This document shows positions 24,086 through 36,004 of a stretch of DNA of 64,000 nucleotides, in pieces. Source of the stretch: Biomphalaria glabrata. Taxonomy: Eukaryota; Mollusca; Gastropoda; Planorbidae. The stretch's first letter is position 1, and every line of letters starts with the position of its first letter. A program made the position numbers and the translations under genes. The stretch lies in contig NC_074711.1 of NCBI RefSeq assembly GCF_947242115.1, positions 53,900,963 to 53,964,962 on the forward strand, read 5' to 3'. Under the pieces are notes generated by a model that saw nothing but the letters and a program-made list of their open reading frames with translations, had not been told where the DNA came from and did no database searches.

Positions 24086-25270
24086 TTTGTATCTATATGA
24101 TTTATCTGCCTATTTGCATGTTTGTCTACCCAGACAACTTTGTAATTATTTTAATAGGTCAAAATTTTTTTTGTGAATCTAAAGTAAGTCTAATATTGGA
24201 ATGTTTCAGACAAAGATGAAAATGTTAAAAATAAAAATCTCTTAATTTTAATTATTATTATTTTTTAACTTTTTCTTTTGTGACCTTTGAATTTTAATAA
24301 AAATTTTCAGGCCTAATTCATTTCAAAGCGGCTTGGGTTTGAAATCAAATGAAGCGAGACCACTCCATTTTTTGTGGAGTGTAAAAGTTTGTATTTTAAA
24401 TTTATGTTTGGCCAAATTGAGTGCAGTTCAAGAGAAACCTGGCCTACACTTCACAAGGCACTACAGATTTACGGTCTCTTGTAGTAGAGAGCTTTTCTCT
24501 GCACTTTCTGCTGATAACAAGGGCCATAAATCTGTCAGACTCTTGTGCAACTTTCTTCAGAATTAACTCCACTTCCTTACGATTTTTCTTTTTACTGGGG
24601 GTCCTTTTATTGCCATAGTGTTCCTTTCTTTGCTTTTTTTTTTAGACCTTTTTTTTTTTATTTATTTTCAGCCATGTCTGTTTCACGATGATTATATTGT
24701 TTAAAAAGGACATTAAAGAGAGGCTAATTTTTTCTTTCTTACCTGACTTGAAAGCTGTTGTAATTCATTCGTCTTTCTCCGACAACCAACTATTGAGTGC
24801 ATCGTCTACCGTTAAATAATGCAGCCAGTAATCTTTAATACAGAATACATACATACACATATATACATATATATCGTTTGACAAATCTTAATGAGACTCA
24901 GCATAATGTTCCTTAGATTATAATAGTGGCAATCTTAGGCTATGTAAATTTGCCCTACAACAGAGTTAACTAGATTTGGGCCAGTGAGGTATCGTAGAAA
25001 ATGTAGTATAGATATTGTGATCGCCTTTTGAGACCGCAAGGTGCGAAATGTTTATTTGTAATCTTGATTTATATCACCAGTATTCGTGATTAATTAATAT
25101 CCCCCGCGTACGCAGGGCATGTGTTATTATTGTGTGATTAATCTCAACATCATTTCACATCACTGAAAATAATTCACCTCATATATTTTTTGTTTATCAG
25201 CTTATCCATTAATCATTGTTGGATGTTAGTGTGCAAACTAGAAGACGAGCCTAATGCTTTAAAACGACGG
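24086..25270. other. AT-rich intergenic DNA, nothing recognised
   Basis: No domain-bearing frame. Two overlapping 65-77-codon frames near 24,333-24,618 show nothing recognisable. Confidence 0.4.
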
Positions 25271-25273
25271 CGA

Positions 25274-25289
25274 CAATATATATATATAT

Positions 25290-25349
<60 letters not shown>
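25274..25349. repeat. (TA)n and (GATA)n microsatellite
   Basis: A short TA run followed by about 15 GATA units. Confidence 0.95.
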
Positions 25350-25383
25350 CTTTAGTATAACATTCTATAATCCATTTCATATA

Positions 25384-25384
25384 T

Positions 25385-25428
<44 letters not shown>

Positions 25429-25600
25429 ATAATAATAATAATAATAATCTTTATTGTCCGTATGGAAATTTGTCTTACAATTTGTGCATTACACCAAACA
25501 AAAAACATTATAACTATAAGAAACCAAAGTGTACATTCACACCAGACTATATACCTTGTCTAATAAAAAAAAAATCTTGTTAGAAGAATGTGTACCCTAA
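25384..25600 (-). mobile_element. (TAC)n/(TAA)n tract with probable minus-strand LINE 3' tail
   Basis: A (TAC)n tract passes into (TAA)n at 25,427 and then CTTTATTGTCCGTATGGAAA. Read on the minus strand this is a 3' UTR ending in CAATAAAG followed by (ATT)n, the usual look of a non-LTR retrotransposon 3' end. No coding part is visible, so the class assignment is inference. Confidence 0.4.
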
Positions 25601-25749
25601 AACGAAAGGATACTGGACACTGGTAGAGCTATTCTCTTGGCTAAGACAAGGGACAGAAGGATATGTTCTGATTGTAATTTTGTTTTCGTTCGATCAGGTC
25701 ACTAAAGGTTAAAGCAAAACTTCTGTATTAAGAAAGTGATACGCCTGCA

Positions 25750-25990
25750 GGGAGGTTGGTCGTGATGGCAAAGAAATAAAACGCTTGGCTTCCGGGATCT
25801 GGGGGGTGGAAATGTTGGCATTTTTAGGACGCCCTGAGTCCAACCAACTCTAATAGTTACTGACTGTCAGAGAAAGTAAAGGTGGTTTGGAGTTTTACTG
25901 GCCACATGACACTCTCGTTAACCGTTGGTCATTGAAACAGGTGACCGTAACATTTTGAGAGTAATGGATCGCAGGGTCTGAAAAAAGATA
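25750..25990 (+). mobile_element. SINE copy, diverged, box B lost
   Basis: Plus-strand copy of the same family as those at 36.0 and 59.8 kb. The head GGTCGTGATGGCAAAGAAAT and AAACGCTTGGCTTCC is followed by the body words CTGGCCACATGACACTC, GTTAACCGTTGGTCATTG and CGCAGGGTCTGAAAA. The B-box segment between the two parts of the head is missing. Confidence 0.65.
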
Positions 25991-26338
25991 CGTTTTGTCT
26001 ACTACAACGGTTTAGTTGGGCTGGCTGCCTACATTTGCAAGAACTGCGTGTATCAACCAAAAATATAACGCCATTTCTAACGGCTGGCATCTCTACGATC
26101 GTAGAATGACAATATGTACTATTGTTATTAATAATGTCTTTTTAAAAATATTTTTAAGGTGATATAGTGTTCCTCTACTAAATGGTCAAATTTTTAAACA
26201 CTTAAATCTCCATTGATTTCCTCTTCTGTCTTAACAACTAAAGTGAAATTGGATTTTACTTCTAGCGATTCAAACTCGTCTTACAAAACAAAACATCCAG
26301 GCCATTAACAAAGACAAAAAAAAACGTAATGAGCTACT

Positions 26339-26745
26339 ATATTTACGGCACACTATAACTATGGCTTACTATATATATGGATTACTGTATCTATGGTCTA
26401 CTATAACTATGGGCTACTATATCTATGCTCTACTATATCTGTGGTATAATATAACTATGTCCTACTATATCTATGACCTACTACATCCATGGCCTGCTTT
26501 ACCTATGGCAAAGAATATCTATGGTCTCAAATATCCATGGTATCCTATAACTACGGCCAACTATATCTATGGCTACTTTATCTATGGACAACTATATCCA
26601 TGGCCTATTTATATGTGGCCTACTACATGTGATATCTCCTATATCTATGGCCTACTTTATCTATGGACTACTATATCTGTGGCCTATTTATATGTGGCCT
26701 ACTACATGTGATATCTCCTATATCTATGGCCAACTATATCTCTAC
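26339..26745. repeat. Degenerate 16-bp minisatellite, about 25 units
   Basis: Units of the form GGCCTACTATATCTAT repeat every 15-16 bp with many substitutions. A larger internal duplication places GGCCTATTTATATGTGG at 26,602 and again at 26,681. The resulting Tyr/Leu/Ile-rich frames (89-116 codons) are artefacts of the repeat. Confidence 0.85.
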
Positions 26746-26823
26746 TACTACAAACACAGCGAGGAGATTGTGACAGAATACAAGATTTCGTTATTGGATG
26801 GAACGGTTTGCCCCTTTTACAAA

Positions 26824-27675
26824 CCACATGATGTGTGAGCACCAACCTACATGATGTGTGAGCACCAAACTACATGATGTGTGAGCACCAAACTACATGA
26901 TGTGTGAGCACCAAACTACATGATGTGTGAGCACCAACCTACATGATGTGTGAGCACCAAACTACATGATGTGTGAGCACCAAACTACATGATGTGTGAG
27001 CACCAAACTACATGATGTGTGAGCACCAAACTACATGATGTGTGAGCACCAAACTACATGATGTGTGAGCACCAAACTACATGATGTGTGAGCACCAAAC
27101 TACATGATGTGTGAGCACCAAACTACATGATGTGTGAGTACCAAACTACATGATGTGTCAGCACCAAACTACATGATGTGTCAGCACCAACCTAAATGAT
27201 GTGTGAGCACCAAACTACATGATGTGTCAGCACCAAACTACATGATGTGTCAGCACCAAACTACATGATTTGTCAGCACCAAACTACATGATGTGTCAGC
27301 ACCAAACTACATGATGTGTCAACACCAAACTACATGATGTGTCAGCACCAAACTACATGATGTGTCAGCACCAAACTACATCATGTGTCAGCACCAAACT
27401 ACATGATGTGTCAGCACCAAACTACATGATGTGTCAGCACCAAACTACATGATGTGTCAGCACCAAACTACATGATGTGTCAGCACCAAACTACATGATG
27501 TGTCAGCACCAAACTACATGATGTGTCAGCACCAAACTACATGATGTGTCAGCACCAAACTACATGATGTGTCAGCACCAAACTACATGATGTGTCAGCA
27601 CCAAACTACATGATGTGTGAGCACCAAACTACATGATGTGTCAGCACCAAACTACATGATGTGTGAGCACCAAAA
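26824..27675. repeat. 23-bp minisatellite, about 37 units
   Basis: Tandem copies of ACATGATGTGTGAGCACC plus AAACT. The first 14 or so units read GTGTGAGC; from about 27,160 nearly all read GTGTCAGC, with the first type returning near 27,185, 27,616 and 27,663. The two blocks show local homogenisation. Confidence 0.96.
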
Positions 27676-27689
27676 TATCCAGTTTGTAT

Positions 27690-28394
27690 CCCTGACGAGT
27701 GAGCACGTGGGTGTCACAGTTGTGTTCACGGACCTGTCTGGGAGGCGTGAACTGTTCGACTCTACTATCCACCCCTCCTACCCCGCGCACCCTCACCCCC
27801 CCCTTTTTTTTTTGTTTCTCTCTATCCTCCATCTCTTCCATAACCGTGAACACCAATCATCGATGACCTTGAATGAGAGCCACCACTGAAACGACAAGCG
27901 TTTAGTGGGAGTGGCCAGGGTGATTGGCTCCGCCTTTCTGCGTGCGTGTGTGTGAGTGTGTGCGAGTGCGTGTAAACTAAAAAAAAAATAATATAAGCGC
28001 GTGCCTTCCTCCTTACCGTCTCTCTTCACCTCTTTCCTCCCCACCCCCCACCCCCACTTTATTTTGACCATGCATTTGTGCGCTGATGTGAGCTAGTCAC
28101 TACCACTGCAACAGCTGATAGACAACAGAACGGAACCGGGGGACTAATTGTTCGGAATGTTTTTGTTTTCTAGTCACATCGTAAATGAAAACACACATAC
28201 ATACACACTCTCTCACACACGTACATACACACGCCCGCACACACTCGTAATAATACTATACATGATACCACGGTGACAAACGAGAATATGCCCAATTTCG
28301 TATTAGATATCTGACAAAAAGACGAAGCCATGGTCGCAATGCTACACATCTTTTTTTATTTAAAACAAATCTATGACATCCGATCCAACATATT
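27690..28394. other. Intergenic, GC-richer patch then AC-rich tract
   Basis: 27,700-28,080 is less AT-rich than its surroundings and contains GTGATTGGCTCCGCC (an inverted CCAAT-like element) near 27,920; TATA, exon and coding signals are absent. 28,190-28,250 is rich in ACAC/CATACA simple sequence. No gene is recognised. Confidence 0.35.
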
Positions 28395-29985
28395 GGAACT
28401 AATCTAGTCTATCCTTCACATTGAATTGTAACACATCTATCGTATCCTACAAATTGTAATACATATTGTATATTCTAATGTAACACATCCACATTATAAC
28501 ACATCTATCGTATCAGATAGATTATAACACATCTATTATATCCTACACATTGAATCGTAACACATCTATTGTATCCTACACACTGTATCTCATCTATTGT
28601 ATCCTAACATTGCCAATATTCTAGTTTATCCTACAAATTGTAACACATCTATAGTTTCCTTCACACTGTCACAGTTATATGGAACCTAGCATTATAAATG
28701 TTCTAGTTTATCCTAAGCATTGTAACACATGTATTGTATCCTACACATTGTAACACATCTATTGTATCAATACATATAAACACATCTATTGTATCCTACA
28801 CATTGTAACACATCTATTGTATCCTACACATTGTAACACATCTACTGTATCAATACATATTATAACACATCTATTGTATCCTACACAATGTAACACATCT
28901 ATTGCATCCTACAAATTGTAACACATCTATTGTATCCTACACATTGTAACACATCTATTGCATCCTACACATTGTAACACATCTACTGTATCAATACATA
29001 TTATAACACATCTATTGTATCCTACACAATGTAACACATCTATTGCATCCTACACATTGTAACACATCTATTGACTCCTATACATTGTAACACATCTACT
29101 GTATCAATACATATTATAACACATCTATTGTATCATACATATTGTAACACATCTATTGTATCCTACACACTGTAACACATCTATTGTATCCTACACATTG
29201 TAACACATTTATTGTATCCTACACACTGTAACACATTTATTGTATCCTACACACTGTAACACATTTATTGTATCCTACACACTGTAACACATCTATTGTA
29301 TCCTACACACTGTAACACATCTATTGTATCCTACACACGGTAATACATCTATTGTATCTTACACACTGTAACACATCTATTGTATCCTACATATTATAAC
29401 ACATCTATTGTATCCTACACATTGTAACACACCTATTGTATCCTACACATTGTAACACGTCTATTGTATCCTACACACTGTAACACATCTATTGTATCCC
29501 ACACACTGTAACACATCTATTGTATCCTACACATTGTAACACGTCTATTGTATCCTACACACTGTAACACATCTATTGTATCCTACACACGGTAACACAT
29601 CTATTGTATCCTACACACTGTAACACATCTATTGTATCCTACACACTGTAACACGTATTATCAATTCTAAACAACGTGTAGCTCTTCTATCCTACACATT
29701 GTAACACATCTATTGTATCCTACACACTGTAACACATCTATTGTATCCTACACATTGAAACACATCTATTGTATCCTACACACTGTAACACATCTATTGT
29801 ATCCTACACATTGTAACACATCTATTGTATCCTACACACTGTAACACATCTATTGTATCCTACACACTGTAACACATCTATTGTATCCTACACACTGTAA
29901 CACGTATTATTATTTCTAAACAACATGTAGCTCTTCTATCCTACACACTGTAACACATTCATTTTACCCACACACAGTGTAACAC
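28395..29985. repeat. 28-bp minisatellite, about 55 units
   Basis: Tandem units of the form TGTAACACATCTATTGTATC plus CTACACAC. The left third is more diverged and includes a recurring variant CTACTGTATCAATACATAT at about 28,850, 28,985 and 29,098. Two odd units with ACACGTATTAT and TTCTAAACAAC sit near 29,650 and 29,900, about 250 bp (9 units) apart. The right part is homogeneous. Confidence 0.95.
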
Positions 29986-30388
29986 ATTTACAGTCTACAT
30001 CATGTAACATCTCTTTATTATAGTAGAACACGTCGTGTCCGGAATTCTTTGTCTCTAGCTATTCTTTTGATTGTTTGACAACAGAGGTGGTTGAAATATC
30101 TCTTTCAATTTGACATACATAGTATTGCACTCAACTTTGGAACATAGCAGAACCACGTGACTCACTGATGACCAGGTGTAGTCTTTTTGTTTTCAACGTA
30201 AATCATATTTTTTTGATGGATCCAAATTTGTGTGTCTTTACATTTAGAGTTTGTAAAAATGCTGTGGAGAAATATCACAGAGATTGGATAGAAGTCATAA
30301 GTAAATGTAAAAATAATATTTAAAAAACACGCTTGCTTATCTACTCTCCCTTCTGTCCTGTACGAAATTTAAGGACAAGATTATTCTG
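29986..30388. other. Intergenic, nothing recognised
   Basis: AT-rich DNA after the 28-bp array; no gene signals seen. Confidence 0.35.
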
Positions 30389-30630
30389 ATGTTGTCAGTG
30401 TCAGTGCCAAATTATCGATGCTCCACCCTAATTCTGTTTTCAGCAATATTCAGCTACTTTTTGGTCATAAAAGTTAATGGCGCCAACTCACTGTTCTTTG
30501 TTACTAACGATGGAGCCTTCAGTGTTTCTAAGATTGAGGACCTACTCAAAGTTACACCATCAAAGAAAGTATTCTATTTCTTTGTGTGTACTTCAACAGT
30601 CACGAACGGAGTCTCCAATGTTGTCGCTGG
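30389..30630 (+). CDS. Possible first exon of an unrecognised secreted protein
   Basis: The frame opens MLSVSVPNYRCSTLILFSAI and carries a hydrophobic stretch at about residues 12-30, like a signal peptide or membrane anchor. It stays open to 30,631, where TTGTCGCTGG is followed by GTAAGG, a plausible 5' splice donor; the in-frame stop lies inside that putative intron. I do not recognise the protein and cannot find a following exon, promoter or polyadenylation signal. A chance frame of this length is quite possible. Confidence 0.2.
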
Positions 30631-30639
30631 GTAAGGTAT

Positions 30640-31483
30640 CCACGAATCCTGTTATATTGCTCGTCTGATCATGGAGTGTCTGTTACGGTTCATCTGATCT
30701 GCAGGAGTTATCAAAGGATGTGATCCGTGCACTTTATCAGCGCATACATCTGGTAACTGGAGAGCATCTCCCCGTCTTCTCATGTTGTCGTCTGGAATAA
30801 GAATTGTCTCATTAGCATAGACTCTAACTGAAGGTGGGATCAGTATTGGCTAGTGAGGGAGGGGTCGGGTGAGGAAGATCAGTGCAGGAGATCCGGGGGG
30901 GGGTGCAGACTGAAAGATAAAAAGGACGGACAAAAAAGACAGACAAAAAGTCAGAAAAGGATAGACGGACACAATAAAGGTCAAGGCTGAAATGAATGAC
31001 AGAGGGGCTAAAAATAAATCAGGCAGAAATAAAAGGTCAACGGAGGTAAAAGACTGAGAGACAGTAGTAAACAGACAGAAACATACATAACTTAAGAACA
31101 ATGGAATGATGGGCTGAAATAAAAAATTAAAAGACGGACGCTCTCAATGACAAACTGAATGGATAACTAAAAAGACAGACATTATCAAACACAGAAAGTA
31201 CACAAAAAATGAAGAGTCAAAGCAACAGACAGAGAGACAGACAAACTTCATTAAAGGTTGATTTATAAAGAATGACCAAAGGACTAAAACGAAGGAAAGA
31301 TTGAAGTTGAAATAGAAGTTCTATAAATAGACATTGCTTGGTCAATGTTTGTTATCTACCAACAATACATTCTCGGGTGTCTATAACAAACAAAACAACC
31401 GACAGGCATGGCGACTCTAAAATTGTAATATTGGCCATCCCATAAGTATCCAATTCTAAGCTCAATAGACTGCTGATTTGTAT
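30640..31483. other. Purine-rich intergenic DNA
   Basis: 30,880-31,320 is rich in AGACAGA/AAAGAC words on the plus strand, a low-complexity purine tract. No gene is seen. Confidence 0.45.
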
Positions 31484-31548
<65 letters not shown>

Positions 31549-31549
31549 A
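31484..31549. repeat. (CTAT)n microsatellite
   Basis: About 16 tandem tetranucleotide units. Confidence 0.96.
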
Positions 31550-32700
31550 AAGATATAAAGATACTTATAAGAGAGAAAAAGAGAGAGAATTTAAAAGTAA
31601 ATTATGCATTTAGAAATATGAGACTATAGATATTCATATTAGTCTAGCCTTTTCAATAGAACTACTTGGACAGGAATCGCTATTAAGATATGACCTGACC
31701 ATGATTCAGAAGTCCACGCCTGGCGCTCACCCACTCGTCTCCCCTACGCCCGACACGCCCACACTATTAGATATGCCATCTCCAGTCTGACCCACAGGTC
31801 ACACTGGCCAGTAACTTTGGCTTACCTTTTATCCTCTTCCCATTGTAGTTTTTTTTTTTTTAGTATTAGTTTCAAGGTCGAATGTAGGTCTCACACACAC
31901 ACACACAGTCTCCCATCCACTGTTTGATGTCAACTAGAGTTAGCTGACACAGGCTGTGTTCCAAACTAGGGACGAGAACAAGTACAATATTTTTTTTTTT
32001 AAAAAAAGCTTTTCTAAGGGGAAGTACAGCAAAAATCACTGATATATCTCTCAATACTGCAATGTGTAGCTCCCTTTTTCTATATAAAACAAAAAAAAAT
32101 CATTACCACTAACTGATTAACTAATTGGTTATTTTTTTTTATTGATTCGTGTATTGTCTTCGACTATGAATAATTATGCAAAATTTCAACTTGATCCAAG
32201 ATTGGGAAGTGGAAGAAAAAAACAGATAGTTCCACAAAATGTGTACCAGACGGACTAAGTGAGTTAACATAAGTCAACATAAGTCAACAGAAGTCAACAG
32301 AAGTCAACAGAAGCCAACAAGACAATCATGTCCTCGAGTCAGTTTTGTAGGTCACCCGACTGCTAGAAGGCGGTTATTTTGAAAAAGAGGTAAATACAAT
32401 GAAATCAGTGATGAGATGTCGATAATGCTTAACCTGAGAGATTGATACACGCTGCCACACCAGCCTCCTCCGTAGAACCCTACACGCTCGATTCCGACAT
32501 CCCACAATTCGGCCCCTATCAGCTATCTCAGGCTCTGGTGTTTGAGACTTTTTATATTTATTTATTTATATATTCTAAGTAACTATAACTACAATATCGC
32601 TTGTAATATTCTGTTTGTGTTTAGAAAACAAGTGAATACATTTGTTTCGTTATAAAAGTATTTGATTATTATATTCCAAATTTGAGTGAAAAAAACATGT
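31550..32700. other. Intergenic, nothing recognised
   Basis: Unique-looking AT-rich DNA. A small TCAACAGAAG repeat at 32,270-32,325 is the only structure noticed. Confidence 0.35.
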
Positions 32701-32704
32701 TAGG

Positions 32705-32941
32705 ATATATTCTACGGTCTGCGGGCTTTTTCAGTGCACGGACCAAAGGTTTTGAACTCAATTCCCATTGATCTCAGACAGACAACATGCTACACCACTT
32801 TTAAGAAGAACATTAGGACCTATATGTTTAAAACTTTTTTTTAGATTAATGGCAGTGTAAGCTGCAACGATTGTAATTGCATTGAGCCTACATTTTGTTT
32901 GTTAACAGCGCTTTATAAGTAAAATTATTATTATTATTATT
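32705..32941 (+). mobile_element. LINE 3' end remnant (CR1/L2-like C-terminus)
   Basis: Frame FSVHGPKVLNSIPIDLRQ then TTCYTTFKKNIRTYMFKT is readable at about 32,730-32,845. It matches the familiar C-terminal motif of CR1/L2/Jockey-type reverse transcriptases (GPKLWNSLP...TFKKxLKTxLF). It is followed by a short 3' UTR with AGCGCTTTATAAGT and an (ATT)n tail ending at 32,941. The copy is severely 5'-truncated; only the last 40 or so codons and the tail remain. Confidence 0.75.
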
Positions 32942-33048
32942 ATATGGTTGTTGCTTTTTTAGGGGGTGGGGTGTATTTCCACTCTGCGCTCCCAAAAATT
33001 ATTCGTACGGGGAGATGCGGGTAGGCTTTCATGAACCAGTTCAGAGTC

Positions 33049-33080
33049 CTTTTCGCGCCCTTTTCGCGCCCTTTTCGCCC
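33049..33080 (+). promoter_or_regulatory. Three tandem E2F-like sites
   Basis: CCTTTTCGCGC repeats at 11-bp spacing: TTTTCGCGCC at about 33,050 and 33,061, then TTTTCGCCC at 33,072. TTTCGCGC is a near-ideal E2F/DP word. No promoter or gene start is visible next to them, so function is conjecture. Confidence 0.35.
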
Positions 33081-33299
33081 AGCAATGTCCAGGAATATGA
33101 AAAAAAACGCCGTGCGGGGGTGGTGTACATTATGCGGACATTTGATGCAAATTAGAATTAATACACCTGCTGTAAGGTGTGGAACAAAACACTGATCTCG
33201 AGACTTGTGAATGTATGTGCGTGTGTGTGTGTTTGTGTGAGGGTGTGTGTGACTAGATACAAGAAACGAATTGAGCATTCAATATTGTCTACCCCCCCC

Positions 33300-33560
33300 T
33301 TTCACCCCCTCCCTTTCCTTTTTCCACCAGCACTGCGTCAGCGCCATGGGCGCGGCAGCAGTTCAAGGGGGTGGTGAAGAGCGGAGAAAGGGTGCTTGAA
33401 TCTCCAGGTAGATTTGCATCTCCAGGGGCAGGGGCAAGACGTGATCAGCGCCCCATATCTCGGCGCCCTGGAGGTCCTCGGTAGATTGGCCCGATAGGGA
33501 GCCAGACTGTCCTTTTCCCCTTTGTTCTTCTTAATTGCATCACAGTTCTGCTTCATCTCC
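33300..33560. promoter_or_regulatory. GC-richer non-coding block, possible enhancer
   Basis: Unlike the decayed AT-rich DNA around it, this block is balanced in composition and free of repeats. It holds GATTTGCATCTCC with the POU octamer ATTTGCAT (about 33,412) and several GC-rich words. No coding frame fits it. It lies 5.5 kb upstream of the bHLH promoter. The call rests on composition and one motif only. Confidence 0.25.
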
Positions 33561-35000
33561 TACCCACTCACCCCTGCCCTCTCTTCGGGTCTCTAAAAAA
33601 AAAAAAAAGACTCGGAACGGAGTTTTCTTTACCTGGCCCTGGGGAACAGAGTTAAAACCTTAATGTAAAACAGATGAGGGAATGGAACATTAAGAGTCCA
33701 GGCACAATGAACCAACAAATGGTCTAACTTTGTAAAACACGCCTACACGCCATGGCGCAGCGAGGACTAAGCCGCTAGCCTGGGTTTCGCCTCAAAGGCT
33801 AGCGGGAACGAGGGCTTCCAGTCAATTTGTTCTTTGCCAATTACCGAAGTTAAACCCTTCATTCGGTTATTTTTTTTTTCCAGTGTTGATTGACCTACGG
33901 CCCGTGGGCTAGATCCGGCCCCTAATGACGTTGTATCCGGCCCTTTGAAAATTTGGCCCATAGACGCAAAAGGTAGTTTCATGGGACTCGACAATTTCTT
34001 CAAGGCGATGCTGGCTGTGACACATGTGCTAGAATATTAAATGGACCCATGACCGAAAAAATAAAAGCTTATTTTAACCCAGTATTCTTCTCTTTCACAT
34101 TGTTCCACCATTGTTTTTTGTTTTTTTTTCAGTTTTGTTTTATCATAAGACAAAAGCTGAGTGGAAGAAAATAAAGGAAAGCGTAAGGGTTCCAATCAGC
34201 TGCGTCGTGCATTTGCACCGTAAGCGTGGTTTACTAAACATGCTACGATTGGAACATTGTATCGTGAAGACATGTATTTTGAGAATGTCAAAAGATCAAA
34301 TTTTGGTTTGTTTTCCAAGTATCGGACGCTCGGACACATATCTGTTCATAAATATATTTTTTTTCAGTAGAAGATTACATTGTCAAAAACACATAAGACA
34401 AAACAAGTACGTCCCATGTTTTCGCAACATTGAAGGTTAACATTGTTCAGAAATTGTTCAAACTTGACGATCATTAGGTTGTAAATGTTCCTCTGTTGTA
34501 GACACACGTACTTACACGAACGAGGTCATTGATATTGGGATTCTTTCAAAAGGAACTGTCTTTGGTTTCTATGGAAGCCCAAGGGTTTGAAGAAACATAA
34601 ATGTATTCGTTGGTGCGTTTACCAGCCGACAAGCTTGAATTCCTATTGTCACTGTTTTTATGTACAACAGGGTGTACTTGGAGCTGGGTGTACTTGGAGC
34701 TGGGCTAATCAACGCAAGAACGTTCCTGTACATCACTCAGTCATTATCGCGTTGTGTATAAGTCGTGTGTCCTACGCCATTGTATACAGGCTGAGGGGTC
34801 CAAGGGAACTTTATTACTATGACCGCTTTTTTCCAGATCACTAGTAGGGAAGCCTCCACAAGTGGACAGACCGGCACAAGTTTCCAGATGTTTATTTGTC
34901 ATCAAGCCAAGATTGAGGCTAGGCAATTATGCAGTGAGCTCATGAGGAATTTGGAGGACTAGATATACTCTTCTTTATTTTCCACCTACGGAAAGTAGTG
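33561..35000. other. Intergenic with a possible dispersed repeat at 33,885-34,010
   Basis: The words CGGCCCGTGGGCTAGATCCG and CCGGCCCTTTGAAAATTTGG resemble the ends of common hAT-type dispersed repeats, but no terminal inverted repeat pair was found. Frames up to 109 codons (34,111-34,440) show no domain. Confidence 0.3.
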
Positions 35001-35139
35001 ATTGTCCAGATTAAGTTTAAAAAGTTAATGTTGTAATAAAGGTATCCGTTATAAAATTAATTTCTGCCAAACAAAGGAAGCTAGAGAGAGTGTTGAAACC
35101 GTAAGCTAAGACGCCCATGTAAATCTCTAAAGAACAAAA

Positions 35140-35480
35140 ATGCAAGTTAATTACCTCTGTGCTGTTACGGTGAACAACAAAACAAAACGCCAACGGGCGG
35201 AGGGAGGAGAAAGGGGGCGCTGTCCTCTCAATAAATCTCTGCCCTGGTAAGACGTTGCGGGTGTGAGAAGAGGCAATAGGAGGAGGCTTGCGACAACATA
35301 TTGGACGCAGTGTCAACACGTTTCCAAGGGGCGACCTGCAACCCACACTCAGCATGAAGTGATTGTTTCTCGGTGAGAAACTATACATGGATGTGTGTAA
35401 TTAATCCACGGTTGGCTCCTTCCTTTGTTGAGCCGGCCTTGGTGACCTCTAATATGATTTTACAGTGCGCCGTGCCACCT
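35140..35480. promoter_or_regulatory. Second GC-richer non-coding block, possible enhancer
   Basis: A repeat-free patch with GTAATTAATCC (homeodomain-type core) near 35,397 and GCGACCTGCAACCC near 35,330, 3.3 kb upstream of the bHLH promoter. A 123-codon minus-strand frame overlaps it but looks random. Regulatory function is inferred only from composition and position. Confidence 0.2.
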
Positions 35481-35762
35481 TTTCGTCCTGTATAGTACTC
35501 CATAAGGTCTGTTCACATTGGATATAGTTGCTTGTTGTGCAAGCAGCATCCACACGATGTGATAGGGAAGGAAACAAAAACAAAACAAGCAAAATTTAAA
35601 ACAAATCATTTTCCTAAAAATAAAAAGAGAAGAACTCCACACTTACAACTATATCTCTCAATAATATAGAAGTTATTTCCCTTATTCGATATCGAACAAA
35701 AAATTATCAATAATTAATTGAATAAGTGGTTAATTTTTTAAATGTATTCGTGTGTATCATAT

Positions 35763-35881
<119 letters not shown>

Positions 35882-36004
35882 CAGAGTGAGTTGATAGAAG
35901 CTGTCTTATTGAAATAGTTTTCCCTTAGCACCACCTTGAAGCCGCAGCAAATGTTTTCCACGTTTGTAGATATTTTTTTTTATATAGACATAAAAGTAAA
36001 GTAC

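Noticed and set aside
26824-29985. Possible CRISPR arrays (23- and 28-bp repeats)
   Set aside because: Units are directly tandem with no spacers, and the genome is eukaryotic.
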